Below, piece by piece: positions 21,782 through 33,700 of a DNA stretch of 64,000 nucleotides. How positions within the stretch are numbered: position 1 is the stretch's first letter; every line of letters starts with the position of its first letter. Position numbers and translations under genes: made by a program. A model generated the notes under the pieces. That model had not been told where the DNA came from and did no database searches. It saw nothing but the letters and a program-made list of their open reading frames with translations. The stretch comes from Chamaea fasciata (Eukaryota > Chordata > Aves > Passeriformes > Sylviidae), in contig JARCOQ010000026.1 in the NCBI GenBank assembly GCA_029207755.1, positions 930,001-994,000 on the forward strand, read 5' to 3'.

Positions 21782-24700
21782 CTGGGGGGGGCACAGAAAC
21801 ACAGAGTAAAGCACAGCTAAAAACAGAATAAACACACACAGAGAGAATGGCAGAACACCCACACTGAGGGCACACACAGTATGGGTGCTGCTGTTACCGC
21901 TCCTGCTTGGGACACGAGGACTTGGCGGCAGGAACAGCTCTGCCTCCACAGGGCTGATCCAGCCACGCCATAAAGGACTTTGCTCCTACAGCCACCCATG
22001 GCCACAGTCCTCAGTGAAGACACCCCGAGAAGTCAGCAGCTGGTGCCCGCTGTGTGTGGCAAAAAAGGCTTTTTGCTGATGGCCAAGTGCCTCCAGAGAG
22101 CCGAGCTGGACTCCTGCTGCACCCCCAGAGCCGCAGCTCCACACCCCGGGGGTGTGGAAACCCTCAGGAGGGGAGAAAGGCCAAGGGGAGGTGGCACACA
22201 GCACTGCCAGCCCTGCTGCTGCCTCCTCCCAGCATTTCCCCTGCAAGCATCCCGGGAATGTGCAGCCTGGGCACCCCACACCCCGCGGGCTGGCAGAGCA
22301 TCCCCGGGAGCTGCTCAACAGCTCCTCAGGTGTTTCACAAAGCCCGGGTTGTTGCTGGGTGATTTCAGTCCCCCTGTGAGAACACTGCAGCACCGCGGCC
22401 GGAGGTCAACTCAGACGTTTGGGGTTTCATCCGGGACAGGCACAACATCAAAACAAAATCCCGAGATTACTCCCCAGTTTTGGGAAAAGGGGAGGGATGT
22501 GCAGGGCCATGAGCAGCCCAAGCTCCGAGTCACCAGCGGCCCGGGATGCTGGGACAGCCCGGGGCACCAGAGCAGGGCGGGACAGAGCCCCAGAGCAGGG
22601 CAGGACAGAGCCCCAGAGCAGAGCAGGACAGAGCTCCAGAGCGGGGCAGGACAGAGCCCCAGAGCAGAGCAGGACAGAGCCCCAGAGCAGAGCAGGACAG
22701 AGCCCCAGAGCAGAGCAGGACAGAGCCCCAGAGCAGAGCAGGACAGAGCCCCAGAGCAGAGCAGGACAGAGCCCCAGAGCAGGGCAGGACAGATCCCCAG
22801 AGCAGAGCAGGACAGAGCCCCAGAGCGGGGCAGGACAGAGCCCCAGAGCGGGGCAGGACAGAGCCCCAGAGCAGAGCAGGACAGAGCCCCAGAGCGGGGC
22901 GGGACAGAGCCCCAGAGCGGGGCGGGACAGAGCCCCAGAGCAGAGCAGGACAGAGCCCCAGAGCAGGGCAGGACAGAGCCCCAGAGCGGGGCAGGACAGA
23001 GCCCCAGAGCAGAGCAGGACAGAGCCCCAGAGCGGGGCAGGACAGAGCCCCAGAGCGGGGCAGGACAGAGCCCCAGAGCGGGGCAGGACAGAGCCCCAGA
23101 GCAGAGCAGGACAGAGCCCCAGAGCGGGGCAGGACAGAGCCCCAGAGCGGGGCAGGACAGAGCCCCAGAGCGGGGCAGGACAGAGCCCCAGAGCGGGGCA
23201 GGACAGAGCCCCAGAGCGGGGCAGGACAGAGCCCCAGAGCGGGGCAGGACAGAGCCCCAGAGCAGGGCAGGAAAGAGCCCCAGAGCAGGGCAGGAAAGAG
23301 CCCCAGAGCAGGGCAGGAAAGAGCCCCAGAGCGGGGCAGGACAGAGCCCCAGAGCAGGGCAGGACAGAGCCCCAGAGCAGGGCAGGACAGAGCCCCAGAG
23401 CAGAGCAGGACAGAGCCCCAGAGCGGGGCAGGACAGAGCCCCAGAGCGGGGCAGGACAGAGCCCCAGAGCGGGGCAGGACAGAGCCCCAGAGCAGGGCAG
23501 GACAGAGCCCCAGAGCGGAGCAGGACAGAGCCCCAGAGCGGGGCAGGACAGAGCCCCAGAGCGGGGCAGGACAGAGCCCCAGAGCAGAGCAGGACAGAGC
23601 CCCAGAGCGGGGCAGGACAGAGCCCCAGAGCGGGGCAGGACAGAGCCCCAGAGCAGAGCAGGACAGAGCCCCAGAGCGGGGCAGGACAGAGCCCCAGAGC
23701 GGGGCAGGACAGAGCCCCAGAGCGGGGCAGGACAGAGCCCCAGAGCAGGGCAGGAAAGAGCCCCAGAGCAGGGCAGGACAGAGCCCCAGAGCGGGGCAGG
23801 ACAGAGCCCCAGAGCAGAGCAGGACAGAGCCCCAGAGCGGGGCAGGACAGAGCCCCAGAGCGGGGCAGGACAGAGCCCCAGAGCGGGGCAGGACAGAGCC
23901 CCAGAGCGGGGCAGGACAGAGCCCCAGAGCGGGGCAGGACAGAGCCCCAGAGCAGGGCAGGACAGAGCCCCAGAGCAGGGCAGGACAGAGCCCCAGAGCA
24001 GAGCAGGACAGAGCCCCAGAGCAGAGCAGGACAGAGCCCCAGAGCGGGGCAGGACAGAGCCCCAGAGCAGGGCAGGACAGAGCCCCAGAGCGGGGCAGGA
24101 CAGAGCCCCAGAGCGGGGCAGGACAGAGCCCCAGAGCGGGGCAGGACAGAGCCCCAGAGCGGGGCAGGACAGAGCCCCAGAGCAGGGCAGGACAGAGCCC
24201 CAGAGCGGGGCAGGACAGAGCCCCAGAGCGGGGCAGGACAGAGCCCCAGAGCAGCCCCATCCGCGGCGGCAGGGCCAGCACAGCACCGGGAGAGCAGCAC
24301 ATCCATCAGCCCCAGGGGAAGCTGTAAATCCCCCCTGAGAGCCACGCACGACCCCACGGGCCGAGCAGGAACTGCTCCAAACCCTTCCCCTGCCCCACTC
24401 CCCCCTCCAGCACCTCCCAGCCCCGCGGCGAGGAAGAGCAGGAGGAAGAGGAGGATGGGACCCACACGAACCACACCAGCCCTGCCAGGAAAACCCGAAA
24501 GGAAACGGGTTTGTTTGGCTCTGTTGGATTGCTCAGCGCGGGCAGGGCAGGTTCCATTGGCGGTGGGAAGAGGAATAAACCCCTTGACCTGGAGGCCACA
24601 CAGCCTGGAAAAGCCTCGGGGAGTGGGAGCAGAGGCAGCAACTGCTGGGGGAACTCAATTCCCCGTCACGCACAGCCTCCCCCCTCCCTCTCTCCATCCT

Positions 24701-27700
24701 TAAAAGGTTGTCAAAACATTTGGCTTATCAGGCAGCCTTCAAGCCTATCTTTCAATTCCCAGCCGAGGCGCTGCCGGGGCAGCTGCCCGGGTCAGATCAC
24801 AGCCCCGATGAGATGAAGGAGCGTTATTAAAAGGCAGAAAGCAGCCCGGGCTCTGGGGCTGCTCCCCTCCTGCAGGGAGCGATGAGAATTACCTTGAGAA
24901 CGCCTCGTCGAGACCATCATCCATTTCCTTTGTTGAGAGATAAAAAGAGAGACAAGTAGTTGCTAAGAGAACTGCACCAAAGTGTATTTAGAGATCTGGC
25001 TCTGCGCTCAGACAAGAGAAAAATAAAATAAAATAATAAAAAAAAACCCACAAAGAAACCCACCCGTGACTGTTGGTTTGTGAGTGCCTCAATCACCTCC
25101 CCTGCAATCCTGCTCTCCCTGTGCGCGGGGAAAAGGGGAATTGCAGGGGCCTGGCCCTTTCCTCTGGCCCCAAACGGGCTGATTCTGCCCCAGGGTGAGC
25201 CGTCCCTGAGCTCCCAGCCCTGCCCTGACCCATCCCTCAGCCCCCAATTCTGCACTGACCCATCCCTCAGCCCCCAACTCTGCACTGACCCATCCCTCAG
25301 CCCCCAATTCTGCACTGACCCATCCCTCAGCCCCCAATTCTGCACTGACCCATCCCTCAGCCCCCAACTCTGCCCTGACCCATCCCTCAGCCCCCAACTC
25401 TGCCCTGACCCATCCCTCAGCCCCCAACTCTGCCCTGACCCATCCCTCAGCCCCCAACTCTGCACTGACCCATCCCTCAGCCCCCAACTCTGCACTGACC
25501 CATCCCTCAGCCCCCAATTCTGCACTGACCCATCCCTCAGCCCCCAATTCTGCACTGACCCATCCCTCAGCCCCCAACTCTGCCCTGACCCATCCCTCAG
25601 CCCCCAGCCCTGCCCTGACCCATCCCTCAGCCCCCAACTCTGCCCTGACCCATCCCTCAGCCCCCAGCCCTGCCCTGACCCATCCCTCAGCCCCCAATTC
25701 TGCACTGACCCATCCCTCAGCCCCCCGCCCTGCACTGACCCATCCCTCAGCCCCCAATTCTGCCCTGACCCATCCCTCAGCCCCCAACTCTGCCCTGACC
25801 CATCCCTCAGCCCCCAGCTCCGTGTCCTGCACTGAGCAGGGACCTGCACAGAGCTCCTGGAGCTCCCTGGGGCTTTTCTGGATCAGGACCACTGAAATCA
25901 TCCCTAAAATCCTCCCTGAAATCCTCCCTGGCACAGCAGGGGCATCAACGGCAGCTCTGGGAGCCCGAACCATCCAAAATCACCCCTCGTGGGGCCAGTG
26001 CACCTTTCCTGGTTCTATTTCTCCAAAGCATCCAGCCTTTTTTACAAAGCCATCGTGGTTTAAAACTTGCTTCCAGCTCCATTTCTCTCCCCACGACGTC
26101 TGCCCCATCCCGCAGCATTTCTCAATCAACCTTTGCTACCCCAGTGTTTGCAAACAGATAAATACTCTGCGAGCCTTCTACCAAACTTGAAAAACTTCTC
26201 CACGGATCCATTTCCCACCTTTTCCCCTGCCCTGCTGCCAGCCTTTCCCCTGCAGGGGACAGAGGTTTCCCTGCCCTGTGAGGGCTCTGCCGCAGCCAGG
26301 CCATTCCCCAAATCCCGTGATGCTCTTACTGCCTTAATGCAATTAATGAGTGCAGTGTGAGAGCTCAGGGAGCAGGGAGGGACTGGAGATTGCTGATAAA
26401 GCTGCAGGATTTCCTTCAGCCTCGGAGCTCATCTTCAGGTTTAACCTGGCGAGCCTCAGGCTGGAGGAACGGGCTCCGGGCAATATCTTTTCTCCAAAAT
26501 TCCCCAAAATCCTGCAGGCAGAGGGGCTCCAGAGAGGGGGGATGAGAGCCCGGGGCAGCCTGCCTGGGGGTCACAGAGCCTTGGCACGGTTTGGGTGGGC
26601 AGGGAGCTGAAATCCCAGCGCCCCAGCCTGGCCCTGGGCACTGCCACAGCCGCCCCCCGCCCCTGCCAGGGGGGGAATCCCTTCCCAAAATCCCAGCCAG
26701 CTGTGGGAAATATTAAAGGTAAGAAGGCTTTTAGGGATCTGTGACAGCAGAAAGAGCCGAAGGATTCAGAATCAGCTCTAAACTGCCAAGGCTGAGAGGA
26801 GGAAAAGTTCCAATAGCACAGCAGGCGAGGGCATGGCACAATAATCTGAGTTCCTCCCCGAAATCCCAGCTAAGGCCGCCCTCCCCCAGCCTGGAGGGGA
26901 GGAGGGAGAGGCCCCCGACGGATCAGGGCTGCAGCAGAGACCCAGGAAACAATCAAACCACGGGGCTGAGGACGTCCCGAGCCCCCAGAGACACCAGCGG
27001 GGGGGAAACAAACCCAACCGTGACCACAAACATAACCACAAACGTAACTAACTTCGGTGAGCAGCGAACAAAAGGCACCCAGGCAGTGAATTCTGGCCCT
27101 GAGCAGAGCAGCCTCTGCTCCGAGTGACAAACCCCTGGGAAAAGCTGCTCCAGCAGCAGGGACATTCCACCCCCCGGCAGCAGCTTTGTCCCACCCCGTT
27201 CACTGATCCCTCCCGGGGCAGCAGGCACTGGAAATCCATCGCTCCCAGCCCTGGGCAGCTCAGGAGCCCCCAGAGCCCCCAGGTGGGGCCGGAGGAGCCC
27301 GGGGAGCTCTCCTGGCCCTGCCTTACCCACACCACGTTGTTGTTGACGGAGGGGCTGGGCCCAAAGCTGCTCCTGCCCAGCTCTGGGGACTCGCTGGGGC
27401 TGCTGCTGCTGCCCAGGGGGGAGCTGGTGGGGTCCTCCAAATCCAGCAGGTTCCCCATGGCTGCTGCTGTGGGGCAGAGCAGAGGGGCACTGAGGGCACA
27501 GGAGGAGGCACCAGGCAAGGCTTTCTGCAGCAACCCGAGCACTGAGGTGTCCCTTTGCGTTCCTCTCTCAGATGTCCAGGTGTTTTTTTAATTTTTTTTT
27601 TTTTTTAAAGAAAAAATATTTTCTTAATTTCTTAAAAATTAAGATTTTTTTTTAAAATAAATAAGTGGTTTTGTAAACTGTGACAGGTTTTTTTTGTAAA

Positions 27701-30700
27701 CTGTAACAGTTTCGTTAACTGCGCTTATGTTATTCATATTTTTCTTTTTAAAGAGGGACTTCTCCTTGATGTCCCTCTGGTTTAACTCACGCACAAAGAA
27801 AGGAAGTTTGCTTTTTTGCGTTACTCGTTAAATTAGTTCCTGCAAAGTGATATAGAAAGAAAACACATCCCGAAAAATAATTTTTTTAAAAAAAAGAGTA
27901 ATCTCAGCCTTCTGAAGTTGGAAGCCTGAGTCACCGTACGTAAAACAACATCACTGGGGGGCTGCCCCCACCCCGGGGGTCTCTGGTTGACGCAGCAGCT
28001 CCAGGAACGGCCCCTGAGGGTGTCCCCAGCCCTCCAGCAGCCTTTGGGGAGCCCCTGGGTGCCCACCCACGTCCGGGGGGAGCCCCAGGGCACAGCAGCC
28101 CCCGCGCAGCACCCAGAGCCCAGCCCAGGACAATTCACCGAGCTGCGGCAGCATCTACAGGGCTGAGGGCAAATCCTGCCCCGGGGAGGGGGGAAATTCA
28201 GACCCCGGGAAGCCCCAGCGCCTGCAGGAGCATCCCGGCCACGGAGCATCCCCCTGGAGCTCCTTCGCACAGCCCCAGGCTGGGTCTGGCCCCCGTGCCA
28301 CCCTTCGGGAGAGGTTTCCCCCCCGAGCCTTCCCAGGGAGGGGCGGGATGTGCCAGCCGGGAGGGGAGCCCAGTTCAAAGCTGTTTTGTGCCAAATCCTC
28401 TTATCTCCGTGGCCAGCACGGAGCGGGGGCGGCCTTTTGCCCCCCCTGTCCCTGTCCTGGCCCCCGGAGGCGGCACTGGGCTGGAAGGATTTCTGATTTC
28501 ACGGGCTCATTTCGCAGCCCTGGCTGTCCTCCCGCCTCGGGCCGGGCCACGGCGGGTGCGTGGGATGTGACACGGCCCCGGAGCCCAGGGGGGCTGTGCA
28601 GAGCCAGGCTGAGCCCAGAACGACATTACAGCCGCTCAGCCCGGGGCACCAGGGGACACGCCAGGGGACAGGGAGCGCTCAGCTGGCAGCCGAGGACTCG
28701 GAAAGGTGCTCCTCCTGGCCGGCAGAACCCTGCCACGAGCCCGTCCTGCTCGGGGAAAAACCCTTCAGGCTGTCCCGGTGCTGTCCAGGGACAATCCCCA
28801 TCCCTCAGGGACAATCCCCATGGCCTGTCCAGGGACAATCCCCATCCCTCGGGGCACAGCTCTGCCTCACGTGTGACAGGATGTGCAGGAGCCTCTGAGC
28901 TGGTCCCTTCTGCCTCCAGGATGGACCTTTCCCTCTTCTCCTTCTCTGCAAAACAGGGAAATGCCATCAGGCTGTGAGGGCTGGGGACACCAGTGGGAGC
29001 TTTTATCCCCTCGGGGAAGGAGAAATCAAAACCCCCACCAGGCCCCAAAACCCGGCTGGGTTCCCCGGGCTGCCCAAAGGCACCTGGAAATTCGGGATGC
29101 TCTGGGGAAACACCGAGGCAGGCCCTGGGCAGGGGAGGGGAGGGCAGCTCACCTTCCTTTGCTGCCTGCCAGAACTCGAAGGCGATTTTGAAGGCCTGAG
29201 CCACGGTGAGGGTGACAGCCTGAGCCTGCAGGGAGCAGAGAGGGAGGGCGTGAACGGGGCTGGGGTCTCTGAAATCAGCACTGGAACCTCTGAAATCAGC
29301 ACTGAAACCACCAAAATCGGACACCGAAATCTCTGAAATCAGCACTGAAATCGGCCACTGAGATCACTGAAATCAGCACTGAAATCACTGAAATCAGACA
29401 CTGAAATCAGCCCTGAAATCACTGAAATCAGACACTGGAATCTCTGAAATCAGCACTGGAATCACTGAAATCAGACACTGAAATCTCTGAAATCAGCACT
29501 GGAATCACTGAAATCAGACACTGAAATCTCTGAAATCAGCACTGGAATCACTGAAAGCATCACTGAAAAAAATCCATCTCTGAAATCCCCAAAATCTCTT
29601 GACAAAATCTCTGAAATCACTGCAATCTCTGCTTGGCCCAGCAGCGTTCACCTGGAGCTGAGCAGCCCTGAGCACCAAACCCTGCAGGAGCTGTCCCAGG
29701 GCTGTCCCAGCCAGGAGGTGACAGATGGGGACACGGCAGCTGCCCCTGGCCGGGCTCTCCCCGCTCCCCACAGCTCAGCTCGGCGCTTTCGGTGCCCCAA
29801 ACCCCGTCCCCAAACCCATTCCTGCAGCCCCTGCAGCGCCGCCAGAGCCACCAACATCCCCCAGGGATCAGCCCTGGGGCGCTGGGAGCTCGGCAGGGAC
29901 AGCCCAGGTGTCCCCAAGGTGTGTGTGTGTGTGTGTGTGTGCCAGGCTGCAGGGACAGCCCAGGTGTCCCCAAGGTGGGTCTGTGTGTGTGTGCCAGGCT
30001 GCAGGGACAGCAGCAGGGACACCTCCCTGCAGCACCAATGCAGCCCCAATGCAGCTCCTGCAGCAGTGACACAAACGCCACCCCCAGAGCTCAGGAGCAG
30101 CCCCAGCTCCAGCAGGGAACAGCAATCCTCTGGGGAATGCTCCAGAGTTTGTTCCCCCAGGCTGAGGACAGGACAAACCCCGAGGCGGGGCTGGCACCGG
30201 CAGCCCTGGCAGCTCCCAGGGACGTGGGGAGGGGACACAGACAGGGCACAGCACCCCTCAAAACCCCCCCGAGACCCCAATCCAGGCTGGCAGGCAGGAG
30301 AGCTCCTGGGAACGTGGGAGCTATTTACATCCTTGATGGAAAGTGCAAATGCTTTATGGCAAAAAAAAAACAACTCCAAACCCTTAAATATGGTAATTAA
30401 GTATGAAACTCCTCACAGCTGTTTACAATTTAAGCTGTCATATCTGAATCAAGTTTAATAGAGCCAGCCACTGTTGAGAATTACCCAGGAACTAAAATTA
30501 TGGGCTAATTACGTGCCTGTGCAGGGGAGCTGTGGTGCCCCCAGGGCCCCTGCCCCGGGGAGGGCTGGCTCCCAGCCTGGGAGCAGGGATCACCTCAGCA
30601 GCAGGATCTTCCTGCATCTCACACACCAGGAAAAAAGGAAGATGTTCCTAGGTTTTTTTTCTTTTTTTTTTGCCACAAAAAGGCTTTTGGAGAACTTTAT

Positions 30701-33700
30701 TTGGGGAGGGGATGCACTGAGCTGATGCAGCACGGAGATAACTCCTTTAGCACCAGGAAGATTTAAATTTTAATTTGCACAGCCCAGGCTTATCTCGGCC
30801 CTGCGAGGACGGGAGCACGGGCTGACGGAGGGGGAGACAACCTGCAACTCCCATTATTCTCTCCAAGGGGAAAAAAAAGGAGCTGGGAGAGGCAGAGAAC
30901 AGGAAGAGAGGTGTGGGCAGAGAACCGGCACAGGGTGGGGACGGCCCCCAGAGGGGTTTGGGATTTTGGCTCCAGGGAGGGATTTCCGGGGGCACAGGGC
31001 TCTCACCTGTGCCCTAAATCCCATTCCTGGCCCCGCTCCTCTCTGTGCCTCCTCCTCCTCCCCCCAGCACTGACCATTTTCCGTTTGGAGCAGAGGAAGG
31101 CGTGGCACTCCAGGTTCTCATTCAGCTGGTTCTGGGCAATGTAGGCAAACACTTTGTCGTGGCTCTTGTCTGCCGTGCAGTAGGAGATCCTGAGAGGGAC
31201 AACGACACGAATTTGGGGGAGCTCTGAGCTCGGGGGAGAGGCCCCAAACCCTCCTGGGGGCTCCAAACCCTCCCGGGGCTCAGGCAGGGAGCACGGGGAT
31301 GTCCCCAGGCTTGGCACAGATCCCTCCCAGGGATGGCTGAAGTCTGAAATTTAATGTATTTCATGTTCTGTGGTGCCCAGGGGTGCGGCTCTGAGCTCAC
31401 AGTCAGTGTCACTCAGCTCTGCACAGGGCAGGGACACAAAACAAATCCTTCTCCTGCTGGAGGCCCAGAACAACTGGGACAAACTTCAGGCCCCAAAAGC
31501 ACAAACAAGGGTGGGCTGGAGGGAGGGACAAGAAGGATGGGACTGCATCACCTGGAGCTGGAATTGCACAATTAAACCCCAATGTGCAAATGGAGCAAAA
31601 CTTATAAAACTATGAGACCGTGGGACCAGCTGTGCATTATTGTGCTCGTTTTGGGTCCATTCTGTGCCCATTTTGTGCCCATTTTGGGTCCATCCTGTGC
31701 CCATTTTGGATCCATTTTCTGTCCATTCTGTGCCCATTTTGTGCCCATTCTGGGTCCATTCTGTGCCCATTTTGGGTCCATTTTCTGTCCATTTTGTGCC
31801 CATTTTGGGTCCATTCTGTGCCCATTCTGTGCCTATTTTGTGCCCATTCTGTGCCTATTTTGTGCCCATTCTGTGCCCACCCTGGCTGCAGCCCCGTGGC
31901 GCAGGGGAGCAGGCAGAACCCACCTGTAAATGGAGATGTTCTCGATGAGCTCGTTGCTCCGGCTGTCCCTCAGCACAATCCCCCGGGGTGACACCTTCAG
32001 GGTCACCTTCTGCAGCTTCTTCCCGCTGGCTTTTGCCTTGGGGAGGGACAGAGGGAGGGGACGCCTCGGGGTTAGCGCCCTGGCACCTCCGAGGGTGTTC
32101 GGGTGGGGATGCACAGAGGAGGGACACTGGGTTAACCCTCCCCTGCCCTTCCCCGGGGGTCTGTGCTGGCAGACGGGGAGCTGAGCACGGACACTGCCAG
32201 CCCAGCACCCGCACAGGGGTGTCCCCAGGGCCACCAGCACGACCTGGGGGCTGCTCTGGTGACACCCAGGGCCACAGGAGCTGTGCTGGGAGCACCTGGC
32301 CAAGGTGGAGCTCCCAGGCTGTGCAGCCCAATCCCCCCCTGCACAGGACATCAGCCTCAAACCAGACTTTTAGGAGAAGAGCCACTTTCTCTTATTTACT
32401 GTCCTGCAGCTCTCAGCCCGCAGCTCACACTCAGCCCAGAAATAACTCCCATCCACAGAGCTCCAGGCTGGAATTCTCAGCCCTGGGCACCCCAAAGCCC
32501 TGCCCAGAGCAGCCCTGCCCCAGCCCCGGGGTGTTACTGGAGCCTCATTCCCTTTTACAAGGGCTTAAAGGAGACTTCATTTCACCCTGGGGGGAGGCCC
32601 CGGGCTGGAGCAGGGCTGGGAGTCAGGGGAAGGGCTGGAAATGTGCAGGAGCAGGTCTGGGATCAGGGGAAGGCTGGAAATCCATCCCTCTGAGGCACCA
32701 GGGGATGGTGGCTGTGACTGGGGACTGGAGCGAGCTGCCCTGCTCCCTTCCCCTCTGAACCCTCCAAATCCTGGGCAGGAACACCCAGAGGGGCACTGGG
32801 CACCCTCCAAACGCTGCCCCTGCCCCGCTGAGGGCACCCAGCCCCGGGGCAGGCTGATCCCAGCAGCTCAGAGCTCCCCACACGCCCTGCCTTATCACGG
32901 GCAGCCAGAGCTCGGGCACACACACACTGTCCCCAGTGTCCCCATCCCGCAGCCCGGGCTGACACCAGGGCCTGCAACTGCCTGAGAGCCACCCGTGGCC
33001 CTGGAGGGGCTGGAACTGCAAATCCTCAGCTCCTGGGGATGCAGTTCTGAACTGGAGCTGCAAATCTGAACGGGAGCTGCAACCCTGACCCCCCTGGAGC
33101 TGCAAATCCTGAACCCCCCGAAGCTGTAAATCCTCAGCTCCTGGGGATGCAATCCTGAACCCCCTGGAGCTGCAAATCCTGGTTCTCCCCTGCAGCAGCT
33201 CTAAAACTTTTCCCAGTGAGACTCCCCCAAAGAGCAGGGCCAGCAGGGACACTCGGGGACACTCGGGGACACTCACAGTGGCCACGATCCTCTTGACAGC
33301 AGCAGCAGAGAGCTCCTCTCCCTTGGGCTGCTCCACCAGGGTCATGCCCAGGTACTTGAGGCTGAAGAGCATCCCCTCCAGTAGCGTCTCCCGTGTGTCC
33401 GTCCAGTTCTCGGGCAGCTCTGGGGACACAAGGAGAGCTCCTGGAGTCCCAGACACACAGAAAACCCCATCCAGAAATGCTCCAGGAGTCCCAGACACAC
33501 AGAAAACCCCGTCCAGAAATGCTCCAGGAGTCCCAGACACACAGAAAACCCCGTCCAGAAATGCTCCAGGAGTCCCAGACACACAGAACCCCCAGGGCTC
33601 AGCTGGGGGCTGCGGGAGGAGACGGACGGGGCAGAGCCCGGGGGAGAGGAGGCAGCAGCACCTCGGGCACGGGGCGTTCCCTGGAGCCTCCCCCGAACCA

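Noticed and set aside
22553..24255. CRISPR-like array
   Set aside because: Units are directly contiguous with no unique spacers, and the context is a vertebrate intron. The other tandem arrays fail for the same reason.
21980..24703. 907-codon plus-strand ORF and five other 590-690 codon ORFs on both strands
   Set aside because: They consist of the 23-bp intronic minisatellite read in each frame. The flanks have no family similarity and the region is LDLRAP1 intron 8.
24917..25973. Repetitive ORFs of 250-310 codons with a 10-residue period (SLSPQLCPDP and WGLRDGSGQS)
   Set aside because: They derive entirely from the 30-bp minisatellite in LDLRAP1 intron 7.
26588..26680. Second CR1 copy in LDLRAP1 intron 7
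   Set aside because: Resemblance is limited to about 45 bp of GC-rich sequence. Kept only as a note within the intron entry.
31486..31991. ORFs with KWAQNG or FCAHFVPILG periodic peptides
   Set aside because: They arise from the 11-bp VNTR of the dispersed repeat. The period of 11 bp gives an 11-residue cycle over three units.
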